From: Syntrophaceae bacterium UBA3084 | GTDB taxonomy: Bacteria; Desulfobacterota; Syntrophia; Syntrophales; UBA6807 | Reading direction: 5' to 3' | NCBI GenBank assembly: GCA_002367335.1 | Contig: DFBI01000159.1 | Coordinates: forward strand, 1 to 6,940 | Length of the DNA: 6,940 nucleotides | In this document: piece by piece, positions 6,319 to 6,940 of the stretch | Layout of the letters: every line of letters begins with the position of its first letter | Position numbering within the stretch: position 1 is the first letter of the stretch | Notes under the pieces: model-generated | Databases searched by the model: none | Seen by the model: the letters and a program-made list of their open reading frames with translations, nothing else | Told to the model about the DNA's origin: nothing | Position numbers and translations under genes: made by a program

Positions 6319-6343
6319 GTGTGATTTTATTGTATACAGCTAC

Positions 6344-6940
6344 CTAAAACTCCATACTCAACATTAAAAAATGGCGTGAATTATCATTGTCAAAAAAATA
6401 TGATATGTTACATTTATCTTTCAGATTCTGAATGAATTCTCCCTTAACTCTTCTGTTATATTTATGGGCGCTGCTGACAGCGCTATAGATATTACCTGAA
6501 TACCATCCCAGTTCAAAAAAAGTGACAACACCTCCGGCCACATAATTATCATCATTGAATAGTTCTACGGCAGCCCAGATGAAAGCGCCGTTAAGAAGGA
6601 AGGCAATCAAGGCATCCTGCGGTCTCTCTGTGTATAAATGCCCTGCCCCGGGTATTATAGCGGCAAAGGTTCCGGCTAAAGCCGGTGATTTGTGTGGTAA
6701 ATTGCCAATGTTTTCAAGACCTGATGAAAAAAGCCATGCCGATGGATAAAGGGTATTCTGATCCGAGACCTTCAGGAAATATTCTCTTGCTTTACCCCAT
6801 TCTTCCGTATCGACGTAGATAAGCGCAACTTGATAAAATGCTTTGTTTCTGAGGGGTTCTGAACACGATGCTATAATAGACTTGAAGGAAGAAATGGCCT
6901 CATTATATCTTTTCAGATTCTTTTCGGACATTCCCTTAAG
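6344..6940 (-). CDS. TPR-repeat protein with C-terminal membrane module, 5' end beyond window
   Basis: Protein of unknown function, open to the right edge of the window, so the visible Met at 6931 is probably internal (codons Leu-Lys-Gly precede it). Numbering from that Met, residues 6-55 form one to two tetratricopeptide-like helical pairs (YNEAISSFKSII, then AFYQVALIYVDTEEWGKAREYF), a protein-interaction fold. Residues 84-97 (ending IIPGAGHLY), 105-125 and 131-152 are hydrophobic and Gly-rich. They form a compact membrane module with the motifs IPGAGHLY, QDALIAFLLNG and FFELGWYSGNIYSAVSSAHKYN. I recall similar 'PGAGxLYxGRxxDAL ... WYxGNIYGAVxxAHKYN' segments in uncharacterised deltaproteobacterial envelope proteins, but cannot name the family. 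The end (RHFLMLSMEF) alternates hydrophobic residues and finishes in Phe, as outer-membrane proteins often do. A signal peptide would lie outside the window. It lies upstream of the J-protein gene on the same strand, with a 95-base gap that carries a candidate promoter. Confidence 0.85.
   Translation of the reverse strand, partial: LKGMSEKNLKRYNEAISSFKSIIASCSEPLRNKAFYQVALIYVDTEEWGKAREYFLKVSDQNTLYPSAWLFSSGLENIGNLPHKSPALAGTFAAIIPGAGHLYTERPQDALIAFLLNGAFIWAAVELFNDDNYVAGGVVTFFELGWYSGNIYSAVSSAHKYNRRVKGEFIQNLKDKCNISYFFDNDNSRHFLMLSMEF

Overview
The window reads as ordinary chromosomal DNA from a Gram-negative-like bacterium. The mix of housekeeping families and their sequence style (a DEAD-box helicase with a short basic tail, a NUDT19-like Nudix protein, a YnaI-like MscS channel, a zinc-less DnaJ homologue, a TPR plus membrane protein) would fit the Desulfobacterota (deltaproteobacteria). 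That placement is an impression from protein flavour, not a demonstrated fact. Coding density is high, intergenic gaps are short, and no rRNA, tRNA or CRISPR array was seen.

Layout from left to right. Positions 1-1205 (+) hold a nearly complete DEAD-box RNA helicase that lacks only its first residues. It is followed on the same strand by a Nudix hydrolase of the NUDT19/RP2 type (1284-1952) and a small SGNH/GDSL hydrolase (2025-2627). Positions 2628-2873 contain no intact gene. They do hold the minus-strand remnant of the C-terminal end of an ISL3-family transposase (about 2699-2851), apparently with an in-frame internal deletion, beside a possible IS terminus. An MscS-family channel (2874-3905, -) and a class I/II PLP-dependent aminotransferase (4070-5251, +) are divergently transcribed from a shared 164-bp region with a good sigma70-like promoter for the aminotransferase. 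A CbpA-like J-domain co-chaperone (5307-6248, -) converges on the aminotransferase. A TPR/membrane protein (6344 to beyond the right edge, -) lies upstream of it on the same strand.

The genes do not form one evident pathway. Helicase, Nudix and SGNH genes are co-directional and may be partly co-transcribed, but their functions (RNA remodelling, nucleotide-derivative hydrolysis, ester hydrolysis) are not obviously linked. MscS (osmotic safety valve) and the J-protein (protein folding) are general stress functions.

I found no convincing undescribed system. The points most worth a second look are the unannotated ISL3 transposase relic, the Nudix protein with a stretched Nudix box, the SGNH hydrolase with an altered block III, and the TPR protein with a conserved-looking membrane module and a beta-signal-like C-terminus.
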